From Streptomyces ardesiacus (GTDB lineage Bacteria > Actinomycetota > Actinomycetes > Streptomycetales > Streptomycetaceae): a DNA stretch of 64,000 nt. Below the pieces are notes generated by a model. That model saw nothing but the letters and a program-made list of their open reading frames with translations. It was not told the DNA's origin and ran no database searches. This document shows, in pieces, positions 17,391 to 27,716 of this stretch (positions within the stretch are counted from its first letter, which is position 1; every line of letters begins with the position of its first letter). The DNA lies in the NCBI RefSeq assembly GCF_003112575.1, contig NZ_BEWC01000002.1, positions 1,178,001-1,242,000 on the forward strand, in the 5' to 3' direction. The translations under genes and the position numbers were made by a program.

Positions 17391-18676
17391 CCGGCGCCGA
17401 CCGGCCACCGGAGGCCGCCCCGAGCGGTGACGGCGGGCCGGCGCGGGCCGATTCGCTCTTCCCCGCCGCCGTCGTGTCCGGCGGGGGCGGAGATCCCGCC
17501 CCCGGAGCCACGACTCCCCGGGGCGAGGGGGCCGCGGAACGCGAGCTGCTCGGGCGGGTCTTCCTCACCCGGGTCCTCGAACCCGGCGACGAGACCGGCG
17601 GACGGTGGGTGCGGGAGCGCGGTGTGACGGAGGTGGTGCGGCGCCTGCGCGAGGGCGGGCGCGCGCTGCCTGGAGTGAGCGAGAAGCGGTGGGCGGGCCT
17701 GTGCGCCCGGGCGAGCAGGGCCGACCCGGGCCGGGACCTGGCCGTCGCCGGGTCCTCGGGGGCGCGGTTCGTGATCCCCGGGACCGCCGAGTGGCCGGGG
17801 CAGCTCGACGACCTCGGTGACGCCCGCCCCCTCGGGCTGTGGGTGCGGGGCGGGCCCAGTCTGCGCATGTGGGCGCTGAGGTCGGTCGCCCTCGTCGGCG
17901 CCCGCGCCTGCACCGAGTACGGCGCCCACATGGCCGCCACCCTCGCCGCCGGGCTGGCAGAACGCGGCTGGGTCGTGGTGTCCGGCGGTGCCTACGGCGT
18001 CGACGGCGCCGCCCACCGGGGCGCCCTCGGCGCCGGCGGCGCCACCGCGGCGGTGCTGGCCAGTGGCGTGGACCGCCCCTACCCTCCCGGGCACACGGCG
18101 CTGATCGGCAGGATCGCCGAGCAGGGCCTGGTCGTCGGGGAGCTGCCGCCGGGCGATCACCCGACGCCGAGCAGATTCGTCCTGCGCAACCGGGTCATCG
18201 CCGCCCTCACCCGCGGCACCGTGGTGGTGGAGGCCGCCTACCGCAGCGGTTCGCTGGTCACCGCCCGTGCGGCCCGGCGGCTGGGCCGGCACGTGATGGG
18301 CGTGCCGGGACCCGCGACCAGCGCGCTCTCCGCCGGGGTGCACGAACTGCTGCGCGGCGACGCGGTGCTCGTCGGGGACGCCGCCGAGGTGGTCGAGCTG
18401 GTCGGCGCCATGGGAGAGCTGGCCCCGGAGCGGCGTGGACCGGTCCTGCCCACCGATCTCCTGGAGCCCCCCACCCGCCGGACACTGGCCGCACTCCCCG
18501 GGCGGGGAGCGGCGACGGCGGCCGAGGTGGCCCGCGGCGCGCAGACCACCACGGACGACGCGACCGCGAGACTGTACGAGCTTCGAGCGCTTGGTTACGT
18601 CGAACGACACGGCGACGGCTGGAAGTTGACACGCCAGGCGATGATCTCGATTCGCGGAGGTCGCAGCCCGCGCTGA
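17387..18676 (+). CDS. dprA: DNA-processing protein DprA
   Basis: A 429-residue DprA/Smf. The N-terminal 100 residues are low-complexity, then an HhH/SAM-like part (LPGVSEKRWAGLCARAS). The Rossmann-like ssDNA-binding domain starts near 167 (VALVGARACTEYG) with VSGGAYGVDGAAHRGAL (about 198-214) and EAAYRSGSLVTARAA (about 283). A winged helix follows at about 365-425. DprA loads RecA on single-stranded DNA in competent bacteria; Streptomyces are not known to be naturally competent, so a recombination role is inferred. The GTG start overlaps the yifB stop. Confidence 0.93.
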   Translation: MTGADRPPEAAPSGDGGPARADSLFPAAVVSGGGGDPAPGATTPRGEGAAERELLGRVFLTRVLEPGDETGGRWVRERGVTEVVRRLREGGRALPGVSEKRWAGLCARASRADPGRDLAVAGSSGARFVIPGTAEWPGQLDDLGDARPLGLWVRGGPSLRMWALRSVALVGARACTEYGAHMAATLAAGLAERGWVVVSGGAYGVDGAAHRGALGAGGATAAVLASGVDRPYPPGHTALIGRIAEQGLVVGELPPGDHPTPSRFVLRNRVIAALTRGTVVVEAAYRSGSLVTARAARRLGRHVMGVPGPATSALSAGVHELLRGDAVLVGDAAEVVELVGAMGELAPERRGPVLPTDLLEPPTRRTLAALPGRGAATAAEVARGAQTTTDDATARLYELRALGYVERHGDGWKLTRQAMISIRGGRSPR

Positions 18677-18849
18677 CGCACCGTGTTCGGCCGTCCGGGG
18701 GAAGCCCGACGCCCGTGGGGTTGGGGGCAGTTGAGGTATTCGAGTGATCACCGAGAGCGATCATCATCCCCCCTGCGGAGCGTTCAGCGGAACGTATCTG
18801 CGTAGGGTGGCCGCCCACTCCTTCGCACACCGCGACGGCCCAGTCACGC

Positions 18850-18855
18850 TACGCT
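18850..18855 (+). promoter_or_regulatory. Candidate -10 for whiG
   Basis: The 281-base dprA-whiG gap holds two TANNNT hexamers, TAGGGT (18803-18808) and TACGCT (18850-18855). The second would give a leader of about 95 bases. Upstream, TGATC-N9-GATCA (around 18744-18762) is a short inverted repeat. Which promoter is used cannot be read from sequence. Confidence 0.3.
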
Positions 18856-18957
18856 CACGATGACCCCCACGCAGACGGCCGACAGCAGGTGACAACCAGA
18901 AAGCAGAACGGCGGCCTCACGCGCACGACATCACGGCAGAACGGCACTAGGCGACGA

Positions 18958-19800
18958 ATGCCCCAGCACACCTCCGGGTCCGACCGGGCGGCGATCCCCC
19001 CAGCCGCCCGCGACGGTGGCAGCGTGCGACCGTCCGCCCCCTCGACGCTCGACGAGCTGTGGCGGTCGTACAAGGCGACCGGCGACGAGCGGCTGCGGGA
19101 ACAGCTCATCCTGCACTACTCGCCCCTCGTGAAGTACGTGGCGGGCCGGGTCAGCGTGGGGCTGCCGTCCAACGTCGAGCAGGCCGACTTCGTCTCCTCC
19201 GGAGTCTTCGGACTGATCGACGCCATCGAGAAGTTCGACGTCGACCGCGAGATCAAGTTCGAGACGTACGCGATCACCCGGATCCGGGGCGCGATGATCG
19301 ACGAGCTGCGCGCGCTGGACTGGATCCCGCGGTCGGTGCGGCAGAAGGCGCGCAACGTGGAGCGTGCGTACGCGACGCTGGAGGCACGGCTGCGCCGCAC
19401 CCCGACGGAGAGCGAGGTCGCCGGGGAGATGGGGATCGCCGTGGAGGATCTCCACGCGGTCTTCAGCCAGTTGTCGCTGGCCAATGTGGTGGCCCTGGAG
19501 GAGTTGCTGCACGCGGGCGGCGAGGGCGGCGACCGGCTGAGCCTGATGGACACGCTGGAGGACACCGCCGCCGACAACCCGGTGGAGGTCGCCGAGGACC
19601 GGGAGCTGCGGCGGCTCCTGGCCCGGGCGATCAACACGCTGCCGGAGCGGGAGAAGACCGTCGTCACGCTCTACTACTACGAGGGCCTCACACTCGCCGA
19701 GATCGGCAACGTGTTGGGCGTGACCGAGAGCAGAGTCAGCCAGATTCACACCAAGTCGGTGTTGCAGCTCCGCGCCAAGCTCGCCGGTTTCGGCCGCTGA
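18958..19800 (+). CDS. whiG: RNA polymerase sigma factor WhiG
   Basis: A 280-residue FliA-family sigma factor that commits aerial hyphae to sporulation. Region 2 is [25 protein letters not shown]...[20 protein letters not shown]...[18 protein letters not shown]. Region 3 is [34 protein letters not shown], and region 4 is [42 protein letters not shown]. The ATG ([18 protein letters not shown]) matches the start of the S. coelicolor protein from memory; a frame-open GTG at 18889 adds 23 unsupported residues. Known targets in S. coelicolor (whiH, whiI) are not in this window. WhiG is held inactive by the anti-sigma RsiG with c-di-GMP. Confidence 0.97.
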   Translation: MPQHTSGSDRAAIPPAARDGGSVRPSAPSTLDELWRSYKATGDERLREQLILHYSPLVKYVAGRVSVGLPSNVEQADFVSSGVFGLIDAIEKFDVDREIKFETYAITRIRGAMIDELRALDWIPRSVRQKARNVERAYATLEARLRRTPTESEVAGEMGIAVEDLHAVFSQLSLANVVALEELLHAGGEGGDRLSLMDTLEDTAADNPVEVAEDRELRRLLARAINTLPEREKTVVTLYYYEGLTLAEIGNVLGVTESRVSQIHTKSVLQLRAKLAGFGR

Positions 19801-19891
19801 CCTGGGCCTACGGCGCACGGGAGACCCGGCCGGCGCACCCGGCGGCGAGCGTCCGGCCGGTGCGTGACTCCCGTCCGGGGGGCCGCGTCCG

Positions 19892-19897
19892 TAAAGT
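19892..19897 (+). promoter_or_regulatory. Putative -10 of the TetR gene, leaderless
   Basis: TAAAGT ends 6 bases before the GTG at 19904 with no Shine-Dalgarno, predicting transcription to start on the start codon. Confidence 0.5.
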
Positions 19898-19903
19898 GGT
19901 GAC

Positions 19904-20485
19904 GTGCCAAGGATTCGAGCGGCCTCCGTGGCCGAGCACCGGTCGATGCAGCGTGCCGCCCTGCTGGACGCGGCACGCTCCCTGCTGTCCGACGGCGGAA
20001 CGGAGGCCCTGACCTTCCCCGCCCTCGCCGAACGAACGGGTCTTGCCCGGTCGTCCGTCTACGAGTACTTCCGGTCCCGGGCGGCCGTGGTCGAGGAGCT
20101 GTGCGCCGTCGACTTCCCCGTCTGGGCCGCGGAGGTCGAGGCGGCGATGGAGCGCGAGACGGCTCCCGAGGCCAAGGTCGAGGCGTATGTGCGCACCCAG
20201 CTCGACCTGGTCGGGGACCGGCGGCACCGGGCCGTCGTGGCCATCTCCGCGAGCGAACTCGACGCCGGTGCGCGGGAGAAGATCCGGGCCGCGCACGGTG
20301 GTCTGGTCGCGATGGTCGTCGAGGCGCTGGGCGAACTGGGGCACGACCAGCCCCGGCTGGCGGCGATGCTCGTCCAGGGCGTCGTGGACGCGGCCGTCCG
20401 GCGGATCGAGCTGGGCGCGGCGGAGGAACCGGCGGCGATCACGGATGCGGCGGTCTCCATGGCGCTGCGGGGCGTGCGGGGCTGA
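19904..20485 (+). CDS. TetR-family transcriptional regulator
   Basis: A 193-residue one-component repressor. The N-terminal helix-turn-helix is [47 protein letters not shown] (about residues 19-65); the rest is an alpha-helical ligand domain without recognisable specificity. The frame starts at a GTG directly downstream of a TAAAGT box. Its last 47 bases overlap the 3' end of the convergent M23 gene. The target is unknown; the adjacent M23 gene is a candidate only by proximity. Confidence 0.9.
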   Translation: MPRIRAASVAEHRSMQRAALLDAARSLLSDGGTEALTFPALAERTGLARSSVYEYFRSRAAVVEELCAVDFPVWAAEVEAAMERETAPEAKVEAYVRTQLDLVGDRRHRAVVAISASELDAGAREKIRAAHGGLVAMVVEALGELGHDQPRLAAMLVQGVVDAAVRRIELGAAEEPAAITDAAVSMALRGVRG

Positions 20486-21218
20486 CGCCCGTGCGGCCGG
20501 GCAGCGGCACTCCGAGGACCGGGAGCAGCCTCGACGGGCTCCCGTTCAGCAGCCAGGGCGGGAGCAGGGACAGCGGGTTCAGGTAGACGTCGCCCCGCAG
20601 CAGGCCCCAGTGCAGGCAGTCCGGGCAGTGCGAGCCCGCCGGCCGCACCGTGCCGAGCACCTCGCCGGCCGCGACCTCGTCGCCCTTCTCCACCGTCGCC
20701 TCGACGGGCGTGTACGTCGTCCGCAGGGGTGGTTCGCCCGTCCCCGCCAGCTCCAGCGAGACCACGCCCCGGCCCGCGACCGGCCCCGCGAAGGACACCC
20801 GCCCGGCGGCCACGGCCCGCACCGGTGTCCCGCCCGCCGCGGCGAGGTCGACCCCGCGGTGGCCCGGCCCGTACGGGGTCGCCGGGGGCTCCCAGCCCCG
20901 CAGGACCGCGGGCCGGACACCGACCGGCCAACAGCGGGCCAGAGCCGGGACGGCCGGGGCCGGCGCCTTCCGCAGCCCCCCGCCCGCCGAAGCCGCCGAG
21001 TCCGCCTGGCCGGCCTGACCGGCCCGGCCGTCCTGACCGGCCGGACCCGTCCGCTCCCCGGGCACCGTCGCCGGAGCCGTCACCGCGGCCCCCGCCGACG
21101 TCGGACGCGGCGGCCCCGGGGTCAGAACGGCCAGAACGGCCAGAACGGCCAGGACGGTCCCGGCGGCCGGCAGGAGCGCCGGCCGGGCACACGCGCTCAC
21201 CCATCGCCTCATTCGCAT
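20439..21218 (-). CDS. M23-family secreted murein endopeptidase
   Basis: A 259-residue exported peptidase expected to cut peptidoglycan cross-links. The N-terminal signal is [32 protein letters not shown], followed by an Ala/Gly/Pro/Gln-rich linker to about residue 85. The LytM/M23 domain shows [22 protein letters not shown] (HxxxD, about 119) and [19 protein letters not shown] (second His, about 203). The Cys in CPDC may form a disulphide. An upstream in-frame start at 21320 would add 34 residues before the signal peptide and is less likely. Its end overlaps the TetR gene by 47 bases on the other strand. Confidence 0.88.
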   Translation of the reverse strand: MRMRRWVSACARPALLPAAGTVLAVLAVLAVLTPGPPRPTSAGAAVTAPATVPGERTGPAGQDGRAGQAGQADSAASAGGGLRKAPAPAVPALARCWPVGVRPAVLRGWEPPATPYGPGHRGVDLAAAGGTPVRAVAAGRVSFAGPVAGRGVVSLELAGTGEPPLRTTYTPVEATVEKGDEVAAGEVLGTVRPAGSHCPDCLHWGLLRGDVYLNPLSLLPPWLLNGSPSRLLPVLGVPLPGRTGVSPARPAAPWRPPHP

Positions 21219-21488
21219 GCGGGCACCGTCCCGCACCAGGACCGATCCGCGCCGGGCCCTGTGGACCGCGCCCCGGTTGTGGACAGCCGCGTCACCCGGT
21301 ACCCCTCGGGTCCCGTACACTTCTGGTGGCGATCCGGGTCACCGGGTCGACTTCGCACGCCCCGACACGAGGCCCGCACAGGTCCGTGTCAGCGCCCCTC
21401 GGTCCCTAGCGGCAGGCGCATCCGGGCGTCAGGCGCGGGAGCCGTCCGGCTCGCGCGGCACAACCGAGAAACTCGAGGAGATACGGCC

Positions 21489-22394
21489 ATGGCCGTCGTC
21501 ACGATGCGGGAGCTGCTGGAAAGCGGCGTCCACTTCGGTCACCAGACCCGTCGTTGGAACCCGAAGATGAAGCGCTTCATCTTCACGGAGCGCAACGGCA
21601 TCTACATCATCGACCTGCTCCAGTCGCTGTCGTACATCGACCGCGCCTACGAGTTCGTCAAGGAGACCGTCGCCCACGGCGGCACGGTCATGTTCGTCGG
21701 CACGAAGAAGCAGGCGCAGGAGGCCATCGCCGAGCAGGCCACCCGCGTCGGCATGCCCTACGTCAACCAGCGCTGGCTGGGCGGCATGCTCACCAACTTC
21801 TCGACCGTCTACAAGCGCCTGCAGCGCCTCAAGGAGCTCGAGCAGATCGACTTCGAGGACGTGGCCGCCTCCGGCCTCACCAAGAAGGAGCTGCTGGTCC
21901 TCTCCCGCGAGAAGGCCAAGCTGGAGAAGACCCTCGGCGGTATCCGCGAGATGTCCAAGGTGCCCAGCGCCGTCTGGATCGTGGACACCAAGAAGGAGCA
22001 CATCGCGGTCGGCGAGGCCCGGAAGCTCAACATCCCGGTCGTCGCCATCCTCGACACCAACTGCGACCCCGACGAGGTCGACTACAAGATCCCGGGCAAC
22101 GACGACGCGATCCGCTCCGTCACCCTGCTCACCCGCGTGATCGCCGACGCCGTCGCCGAGGGCCTCATCGCCCGTTCCGGTGCCGCCGGTGGCGCCAAGG
22201 GCGAGAAGGCCGCCGGCGAGCCGCTCGCCGAGTGGGAGCGCGACCTGCTCGAGGGCGAGAAGGCCGAGAAGGCCGAGAAGAAGGACGACGTCGAGGCCGC
22301 CGAGAAGCCCGCCGAGGCCCCCGCCGCCGAGGCCGCCCCGGCCGCCGAGGCGCCCGCCGCCGAGGCTCCGGCCGCGGACGCCGAGCAGGCCTGA
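21489..22394 (+). CDS. rpsB: 30S ribosomal protein S2
   Basis: A 301-residue S2. The core [48 protein letters not shown] and [27 protein letters not shown] is complete. The C-terminus carries a roughly 70-residue Ala/Glu/Lys/Pro extension, repetitive (PAEAPAAEA), common in actinobacteria. The ATG has GAGGAG upstream. The 270-base gap before it (21219-21488) holds the rpsB promoter region and the start of the divergent M23 gene. It is followed by a hairpin and tsf. Confidence 0.97.
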   Translation: MAVVTMRELLESGVHFGHQTRRWNPKMKRFIFTERNGIYIIDLLQSLSYIDRAYEFVKETVAHGGTVMFVGTKKQAQEAIAEQATRVGMPYVNQRWLGGMLTNFSTVYKRLQRLKELEQIDFEDVAASGLTKKELLVLSREKAKLEKTLGGIREMSKVPSAVWIVDTKKEHIAVGEARKLNIPVVAILDTNCDPDEVDYKIPGNDDAIRSVTLLTRVIADAVAEGLIARSGAAGGAKGEKAAGEPLAEWERDLLEGEKAEKAEKKDDVEAAEKPAEAPAAEAAPAAEAPAAEAPAADAEQA

Positions 22395-22415
22395 CCCCTC
22401 ACCCCTTCGGGTTCT

Positions 22416-22448
22416 GGACGGCGGGGGCCCACGAAGCCCCCGCCGTCC
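22416..22448 (+). terminator. Attenuator hairpin between rpsB and tsf
   Basis: GGACGGCGGGGGC and its exact complement (13 bp) enclose a 7-base loop. It lies 21 bases after rpsB and 41 before tsf. Partial termination here would give more S2 than EF-Ts, as reported for this operon in other bacteria. Confidence 0.75.
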
Positions 22449-22488
22449 GGCCCGTAGATCTTCAGACTTCGAGAGAGATTCCGGAATC

Positions 22489-23325
22489 ATGGCGAACTAC
22501 ACCGCCGCCGACGTCAAGAAGCTCCGCGAGCTCACCGGCGCCGGCATGATGGACTGCAAGAAGGCGCTGGACGAGGCCGAGGGCAACGTCGAGAAGGCCG
22601 TCGAGGCGCTCCGCATCAAGGGCCAGAAGGGCGTCGCCAAGCGCGAGGGCCGCTCTGCCGAGAACGGCGCCGTCGTCTCGATCATCGCCGACGACAACAC
22701 CTCGGGTGTCCTCGTCGAGCTGAAGTGCGAGACGGACTTCGTCGCCAAGGGCGAGAAGTTCCAGAACGTCGCCAAGGCCATCGCCGAGCACGTCGCCAAG
22801 GCCGCCCCGGCCGACCTCGAGGCCCTGCTCGCCTCCGAGATCGAGGCCGGCAAGACCGTCCAGGCTTACGTCGACGAGGCCAACGCCAACCTCGGCGAGA
22901 AGATCGTCCTGGACCGCTTCGCGCAGTTCTCCGGCGGCTACGTGACCGCGTACATGCACCGCACGATGCCCGACCTGCCCCCGCAGATCGGTGTCCTCGT
23001 CGAGCTGGACAAGCCCAACGCCGAGATCGCCAAGGGCGTCGCCCAGCACATCGCCGCCTTCGCGCCGAAGTACCTCTCCAAGGAGGACGTCCCGGCCGAG
23101 GTCGTCGAGTCCGAGCGCCGCGTCGCCGAGGAGACCACCCGCGCCGAGGGCAAGCCCGAGGCCGCCCTGCCGAAGATCGTCGAGGGTCGCCTCAACGGCT
23201 TCTTCAAGGACGCCACCCTGCTCGGCCAGCCCTACGCCCTGGACAACAAGAAGTCCGTCCAGAAGGTCCTGGAAGAGGCCGGTGTCAGCCTGAAGCGCTT
23301 CACGCGCATCAAGGTCGGCATCTGA
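22489..23325 (+). CDS. tsf: Translation elongation factor Ts
   Basis: A 278-residue EF-Ts, the nucleotide exchange factor of EF-Tu. The UBA-like N-domain MANYTAADVKKLRELTGAGMMDCKKALDEAEGN, the core LVELKCETDFVAKGEKF (TDFV is the key EF-Tu contact) and the dimerisation region are present. It ends SLKRFTRIKVGI. The ATG is supported by GAGAGAG upstream. A 206-base gap separates it from pyrH, with a TAGGGT -10-like box at 23356-23361. Confidence 0.97.
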   Translation: MANYTAADVKKLRELTGAGMMDCKKALDEAEGNVEKAVEALRIKGQKGVAKREGRSAENGAVVSIIADDNTSGVLVELKCETDFVAKGEKFQNVAKAIAEHVAKAAPADLEALLASEIEAGKTVQAYVDEANANLGEKIVLDRFAQFSGGYVTAYMHRTMPDLPPQIGVLVELDKPNAEIAKGVAQHIAAFAPKYLSKEDVPAEVVESERRVAEETTRAEGKPEAALPKIVEGRLNGFFKDATLLGQPYALDNKKSVQKVLEEAGVSLKRFTRIKVGI

Positions 23326-23435
23326 GTCCGTACCGCGACGGACGTACGACCCCGGTAGGGTCGACCGCAGTCGTCGGCGCCGTTCGCGTATGCCGTTGCG
23401 TACGCGCGCGTGGCGGCGGACGACAGCAGATCTGA

Positions 23436-24290
<855 letters not shown>

Positions 24291-24472
24291 CCGGAGAACA
24301 CCCCCCCCGTCCGCGGACGCCACCTGTCCGGGGGACGGACGGGACGGGACCGGGCCGGGGGATGGACAATGTCCCGCCGGTCGGGAACCGTGCAGGAAGA
24401 ACGCGACGCAGCCGGCCGCAGCTCCGACAGGGGACCGCAGCCGGGCCTACTCAAGACACGCAGGAGCAAGTG

Positions 24473-25030
24473 GTGATCGAAGAGACCCTCCTCGAGGCCG
24501 AGGAGAAGATGGAGAAGGCCGTCGTGGTCGCCAAGGAGGACTTCGCCGCGATCCGCACCGGCCGTGCGCACCCGGCGATGTTCAACAAGATCGTGGCCGA
24601 CTATTACGGCGCGCCGACGCCGATCAACCAGTTGGCCTCGTTCTCCGTGCCCGAGCCGCGCATGGCCGTGGTGACCCCCTTCGACAAGAGCGCCCTGCGC
24701 AACATCGAGCAGGCGATCCGCGACTCCGACCTGGGCGTCAACCCGAGCAACGACGGCAACATCATCCGGGTGGTCTTCCCCGAGCTGACCGAGGACCGCC
24801 GCCGCGAGTACATCAAGGTCGCCAAGGGGAAGGGCGAGGACGCCAAGGTCTCCATCCGCTCCGTGCGCCGCAAGGCCAAGGACGCCATCGACAAGATGGT
24901 CAAGGACGGCGAGGTCGGCGAGGACGAGGGCCGCCGTGCGGAGAAGGAGCTCGACGACACCACCGCCAAGTACGTCGCGCAGGTGGACGAGCTCCTGAAG
25001 CACAAGGAAGCCGAACTGCTCGAGGTCTGA
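24473..25030 (+). CDS. frr: Ribosome recycling factor
   Basis: A 185-residue RRF, which with EF-G splits post-termination ribosomes. The helical bundle [37 protein letters not shown] is followed by [21 protein letters not shown]. The C-terminal helix includes [36 protein letters not shown]. Two consecutive GTG codons (24470 and 24473) can start it; the second gives the usual length, with AGGAG 8-9 bases upstream. Its TGA overlaps the cdsA ATG by one base. Confidence 0.96.
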   Translation: MIEETLLEAEEKMEKAVVVAKEDFAAIRTGRAHPAMFNKIVADYYGAPTPINQLASFSVPEPRMAVVTPFDKSALRNIEQAIRDSDLGVNPSNDGNIIRVVFPELTEDRRREYIKVAKGKGEDAKVSIRSVRRKAKDAIDKMVKDGEVGEDEGRRAEKELDDTTAKYVAQVDELLKHKEAELLEV

Positions 25031-26205
25031 TGAACGACTCTTCCTGGGGAGCGCCGCCACAAGCCGGGTACTGGGGGCCGTCCGACCAGGGACCCGCCCA
25101 GGGCGCCGGCCCGGCGGGTCCCGCGTACGATGCGCACTACGCGCAGCAGACTCGCCCCATGCCCATCGTGCCCGACGTACCCGAACACGGCGGAGACCAG
25201 GACGACGACCAGGGGACCGCTCGGCTGAGCGGTCCCTTGTTCCGGGACGAGCCGTTCCACGACCAGCCCGGTCGCGACGAGCCGTATCGCGACCAGAACC
25301 CGTCGGCGCAGCCGTATGCGGTGGTGCCGCAGAATCCGGAGCCCATGCCCGTCGCCCCGCAGCCGGCGCAGCCGCAGCCGCCGCAGAAGAAGAGCGCGGG
25401 GCGCGACCTCGGGGCCGCGATAGGGGTCGGCGTCGGCCTCGGCGTGGTGATCATCGCCTCGCTGTTCTTCGTCAAGGCCGTCTTCGTCGGCGTGATCGCG
25501 GTCGCCGTCGTAGTGGGCCTGTGGGAGCTGACCAAGCGGCTGGAGGAGCGCAAGAGCATCAAGGCGCCCCTCGTCCCGCTCGCCGTCGGCGGCGCGGCGA
25601 TGGTGGTCGCCGGGTACGCGCGCGGAGCCGAGGGCGCGTGGACCGCCATGGCGCTCACGGCGCTGGCGGTCCTGGTCTGGCGGATGACGGAGCCCCCCGA
25701 GGGCTATCTCAGGGACGTCACCGCGGGGGTCTTCGCCGCGTTCTACGTGCCGTTCCTGGCCACCTTCGTCGCCATGATGCTGGCGGCGGACGACGGCGCC
25801 TGGCGCGTCCTGGTCTTCCTGATACTGACGGTCGTCAGCGACACCGGGGCGTACGCCGTCGGCTGGCGCTTCGGCAGGAAGAAGCTCGCCCCGCGCATCA
25901 GCCCCGGCAAGACCCGCGAGGGCCTGCTCGGAGCGGTGGCGTTCGCGATGGCGGCGGGCGCGCTGTGCACGCAGTTCCTGATCGACGACGGCACCTGGTG
26001 GCAGGGCCTGCTGCTGGGCCTCGCGGTCGCCGTCAGCGCCACGCTGGGCGACCTCGGCGAGTCCATGATCAAGCGCGACCTCGGCATCAAGGACATGGGC
26101 ACCCTCCTGCCGGGTCACGGCGGCATCATGGACCGGCTGGACTCGCTGCTGCCGACGGCACCGGTGGTGTGGCTGCTGCTGGTGATCTTCGTCGGGTCGG
26201 GTTGA
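25030..26205 (+). CDS. cdsA: Phosphatidate cytidylyltransferase
   Basis: A 391-residue integral membrane enzyme making CDP-diacylglycerol from phosphatidate and CTP. The first 120 residues are a soluble Pro/Gln/Asp-rich extension ([19 protein letters not shown]...). About eight membrane spans follow, starting [20 protein letters not shown]. The family signature near the C-terminus is complete: [63 protein letters not shown] is also diagnostic. The N-terminal extension is absent from E. coli CdsA and could contact cytoplasmic partners. Followed by a clear terminator. Confidence 0.95.
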   Translation: MNDSSWGAPPQAGYWGPSDQGPAQGAGPAGPAYDAHYAQQTRPMPIVPDVPEHGGDQDDDQGTARLSGPLFRDEPFHDQPGRDEPYRDQNPSAQPYAVVPQNPEPMPVAPQPAQPQPPQKKSAGRDLGAAIGVGVGLGVVIIASLFFVKAVFVGVIAVAVVVGLWELTKRLEERKSIKAPLVPLAVGGAAMVVAGYARGAEGAWTAMALTALAVLVWRMTEPPEGYLRDVTAGVFAAFYVPFLATFVAMMLAADDGAWRVLVFLILTVVSDTGAYAVGWRFGRKKLAPRISPGKTREGLLGAVAFAMAAGALCTQFLIDDGTWWQGLLLGLAVAVSATLGDLGESMIKRDLGIKDMGTLLPGHGGIMDRLDSLLPTAPVVWLLLVIFVGSG

Positions 26206-26223
26206 CAGCGATCAGGTAGTCTG

Positions 26224-26258
26224 GGAAGGGCCTGCGGCTTCCGGCCGCGGGCCCTTCC
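26224..26258 (+). terminator. Terminator after cdsA
   Basis: GGAAGGGCCTGCGGC and GCCGCGGGCCCTTCC pair over 15 positions with one G-T mismatch, loop TTCCG. It starts 18 bases after the cdsA stop and closes the rpsB-cdsA gene string. Confidence 0.85.
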
Positions 26259-26259
26259 G

Positions 26260-26348
26260 TGTGTCCCCGCCGACGCGGGGGTCTTCCAGTGAGGTCTCCT
26301 GGCTCCGGCACGGCCCTGCCGTTGGCCCCGCAGACGCGGGGGGTTGCC
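26260..26348 (+). CRISPR. Two-repeat CRISPR-like element (type I-E-like repeats, one spacer)
   Basis: Two 28-base units (26260-26287 and 26321-26348) share the core CCCCGC(C/A)GACGCGGGGG, then TCTTCC or GTTGCC. They enclose a 33-base spacer, so the repeat period is exactly 61 bases, as in type I-E arrays. The stem CCCCGC/GCGGGG is the I-E repeat hairpin and resembles Streptomyces repeats I recall. The units diverge at both ends. No further unit occurs one period up- or downstream, and no cas gene is in the window. It may be a relic, an orphan array, or two coincidental hairpins before rlmN. Confidence 0.4.
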
Positions 26349-26380
26349 ACAGGCCCGCCGTCCTGAGGAGTTGTCCGACC

Positions 26381-27493
26381 GTGGCCCGTCCAGCCCCCGG
26401 TGAGCTGACCTTCGCCGCACCCCGCGGAGCGAAGCGGCCGCCGCGGCACCTTGCCGATCTCACGCCTGCCGAGCGCAAGGAGGCCGTCGCCGCGATCGGT
26501 GAGAAGCCGTTCCGTGCCAAGCAGCTCTCGCAGCACTACTTCGCGCGGTACGCGCACGCCCCCGAGCAGTGGACCGACATCCCCGCCGGCTCGCGCGAGG
26601 GGCTGCGCGAGGCGCTGCTGCCCGAGCTGATGACGGTCGTGCGGCACCTGTCGACCGACGAGGGGACCACGCGCAAGACGCTGTGGAAGCTGTTCGACGG
26701 GACGCTCGTCGAGTCCGTGCTCATGCGCTACCCGGACCGGGTCACCATGTGCATCAGCTCCCAGGCGGGCTGCGGCATGAACTGCCCCTTCTGCGCCACC
26801 GGCCAGGCCGGACTCGACCGGAACCTGTCGACCGCCGAGATCGTGCACCAGATCGTGGACGGCATGCGGGCGCTCAGGGACGGCGAGGTCCCCGGAGGTC
26901 CCGCACGGCTCAGCAACATCGTGTTCATGGGCATGGGCGAGCCCCTCGCCAACTACAACCGCGTCGTCGGCGCCGTCCGCCGTCTCACCGACCCCGAGCC
27001 CGACGGGCTGGGGCTCTCCCAGCGCGGCATCACCGTCTCCACGGTCGGCCTCGTCCCGGCGATCCACCGCTTCGCCGACGAGGGCTTCAAGTGCCGCCTC
27101 GCCATCTCCCTGCACGCGCCCGACGACGAGCTGCGCGACACCCTCGTCCCCGTCAACACGCGGTGGAAGGTGCGCGAGGTGCTGGACGCCGGGTTCGCGT
27201 ACGCGGCGAAGTCCGGGCGCCGGCTGTCCATCGAGTACGCCCTGATCCGTGACATCAACGACCAGGCCTGGCGCGGTGACCGGCTCGGGCGGCTGCTCAA
27301 GGGCAGGCCCGTGCACGTCAACCTGATCCCGCTCAACCCCACGCCCGGCTCCAAGTGGACCGCGTCGCGGCCCGAGGACGAGAAGGCGTTCGTGGAGGCG
27401 ATCGCGGCGCACGGTGTGCCGGTGACGATCCGGGACACCCGTGGGCAGGAGATCGACGGGGCGTGTGGTCAGCTCGCCGCGAGCGAGCGGTAA
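26381..27493 (+). CDS. rlmN: Dual-specificity rRNA/tRNA methyltransferase RlmN
   Basis: A 370-residue radical SAM enzyme forming 2-methyladenosine at A2503 of 23S rRNA and A37 of some tRNAs. The cluster motif is [19 protein letters not shown] (CxxxCxxC, about residue 130), and the methyl-carrying Cys near the end is in [35 protein letters not shown] and [14 protein letters not shown] are further family blocks. The GTG start [11 protein letters not shown] has GAGGAG 9 bases upstream. Its own promoter must lie between the cdsA terminator and the start, a stretch occupied by the CRISPR-like pair. Confidence 0.95.
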   Translation: MARPAPGELTFAAPRGAKRPPRHLADLTPAERKEAVAAIGEKPFRAKQLSQHYFARYAHAPEQWTDIPAGSREGLREALLPELMTVVRHLSTDEGTTRKTLWKLFDGTLVESVLMRYPDRVTMCISSQAGCGMNCPFCATGQAGLDRNLSTAEIVHQIVDGMRALRDGEVPGGPARLSNIVFMGMGEPLANYNRVVGAVRRLTDPEPDGLGLSQRGITVSTVGLVPAIHRFADEGFKCRLAISLHAPDDELRDTLVPVNTRWKVREVLDAGFAYAAKSGRRLSIEYALIRDINDQAWRGDRLGRLLKGRPVHVNLIPLNPTPGSKWTASRPEDEKAFVEAIAAHGVPVTIRDTRGQEIDGACGQLAASER

Positions 27494-27496
27494 CCT
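27491..27496 (+). promoter_or_regulatory. Putative -10 of the thiamine transporter operon
   Basis: TAACCT (TANNNT) overlaps the rlmN stop codon and would start transcription near 27503, about 30 bases before the TPP aptamer. Confidence 0.4.
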
Positions 27497-27532
27497 GACC
27501 GACGGAAGTACGTCCGCACAGTCACATCTTCA

Positions 27533-27627
27533 TATTCCGACAGGGGAGCGCCACAGCGCTGAGAGTGCGGCACCGGCCGCAGACCCTCCGAACCTGGCCC
27601 AGGTCATTCTGGGTAGGGAGATCGGTC
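27533..27627 (+). promoter_or_regulatory. TPP riboswitch (THI element)
   Basis: All conserved blocks occur in order: ACAGGGGAGC, GCTGAGAGTGCGG, GCAGACCCTCCGAACCTG, CCAGGTCATTCTGG and GTAGGGAGATCGG. It senses thiamine pyrophosphate and shuts off the downstream genes. It lies 90 bases upstream of thiB, which fixes the downstream ABC transporter as a thiamine (or thiamine precursor) importer. Confidence 0.96.
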
Positions 27628-27691
27628 ACCACTCGAGCTGTTGCGCCCTGCCCGGGCCCCTCGCCAGGGGTTCCGGGCGGGGCCGCGTCTT

Positions 27692-27709
27692 CTCCTGGTC
27701 ACCCAGGAG
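27692..27709 (+). promoter_or_regulatory. Hairpin sequestering the thiB ribosome-binding site
   Basis: CTCCTGG-TCAC-CCAGGAG is a 7-bp perfect stem whose right arm contains the AGGAGG Shine-Dalgarno (27705-27710), 7 bases before the GTG. The left arm, TCTCC, can also pair with GGAGA at the end of the aptamer. This is a plausible translational expression platform. Confidence 0.6.
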
Positions 27710-27716
27710 GAATTCA

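Noticed and set aside
18889..18957. N-terminal extension of WhiG from a GTG
   Set aside because: The added 23 residues are unlike known WhiG proteins, which begin MPQHTSGSD.
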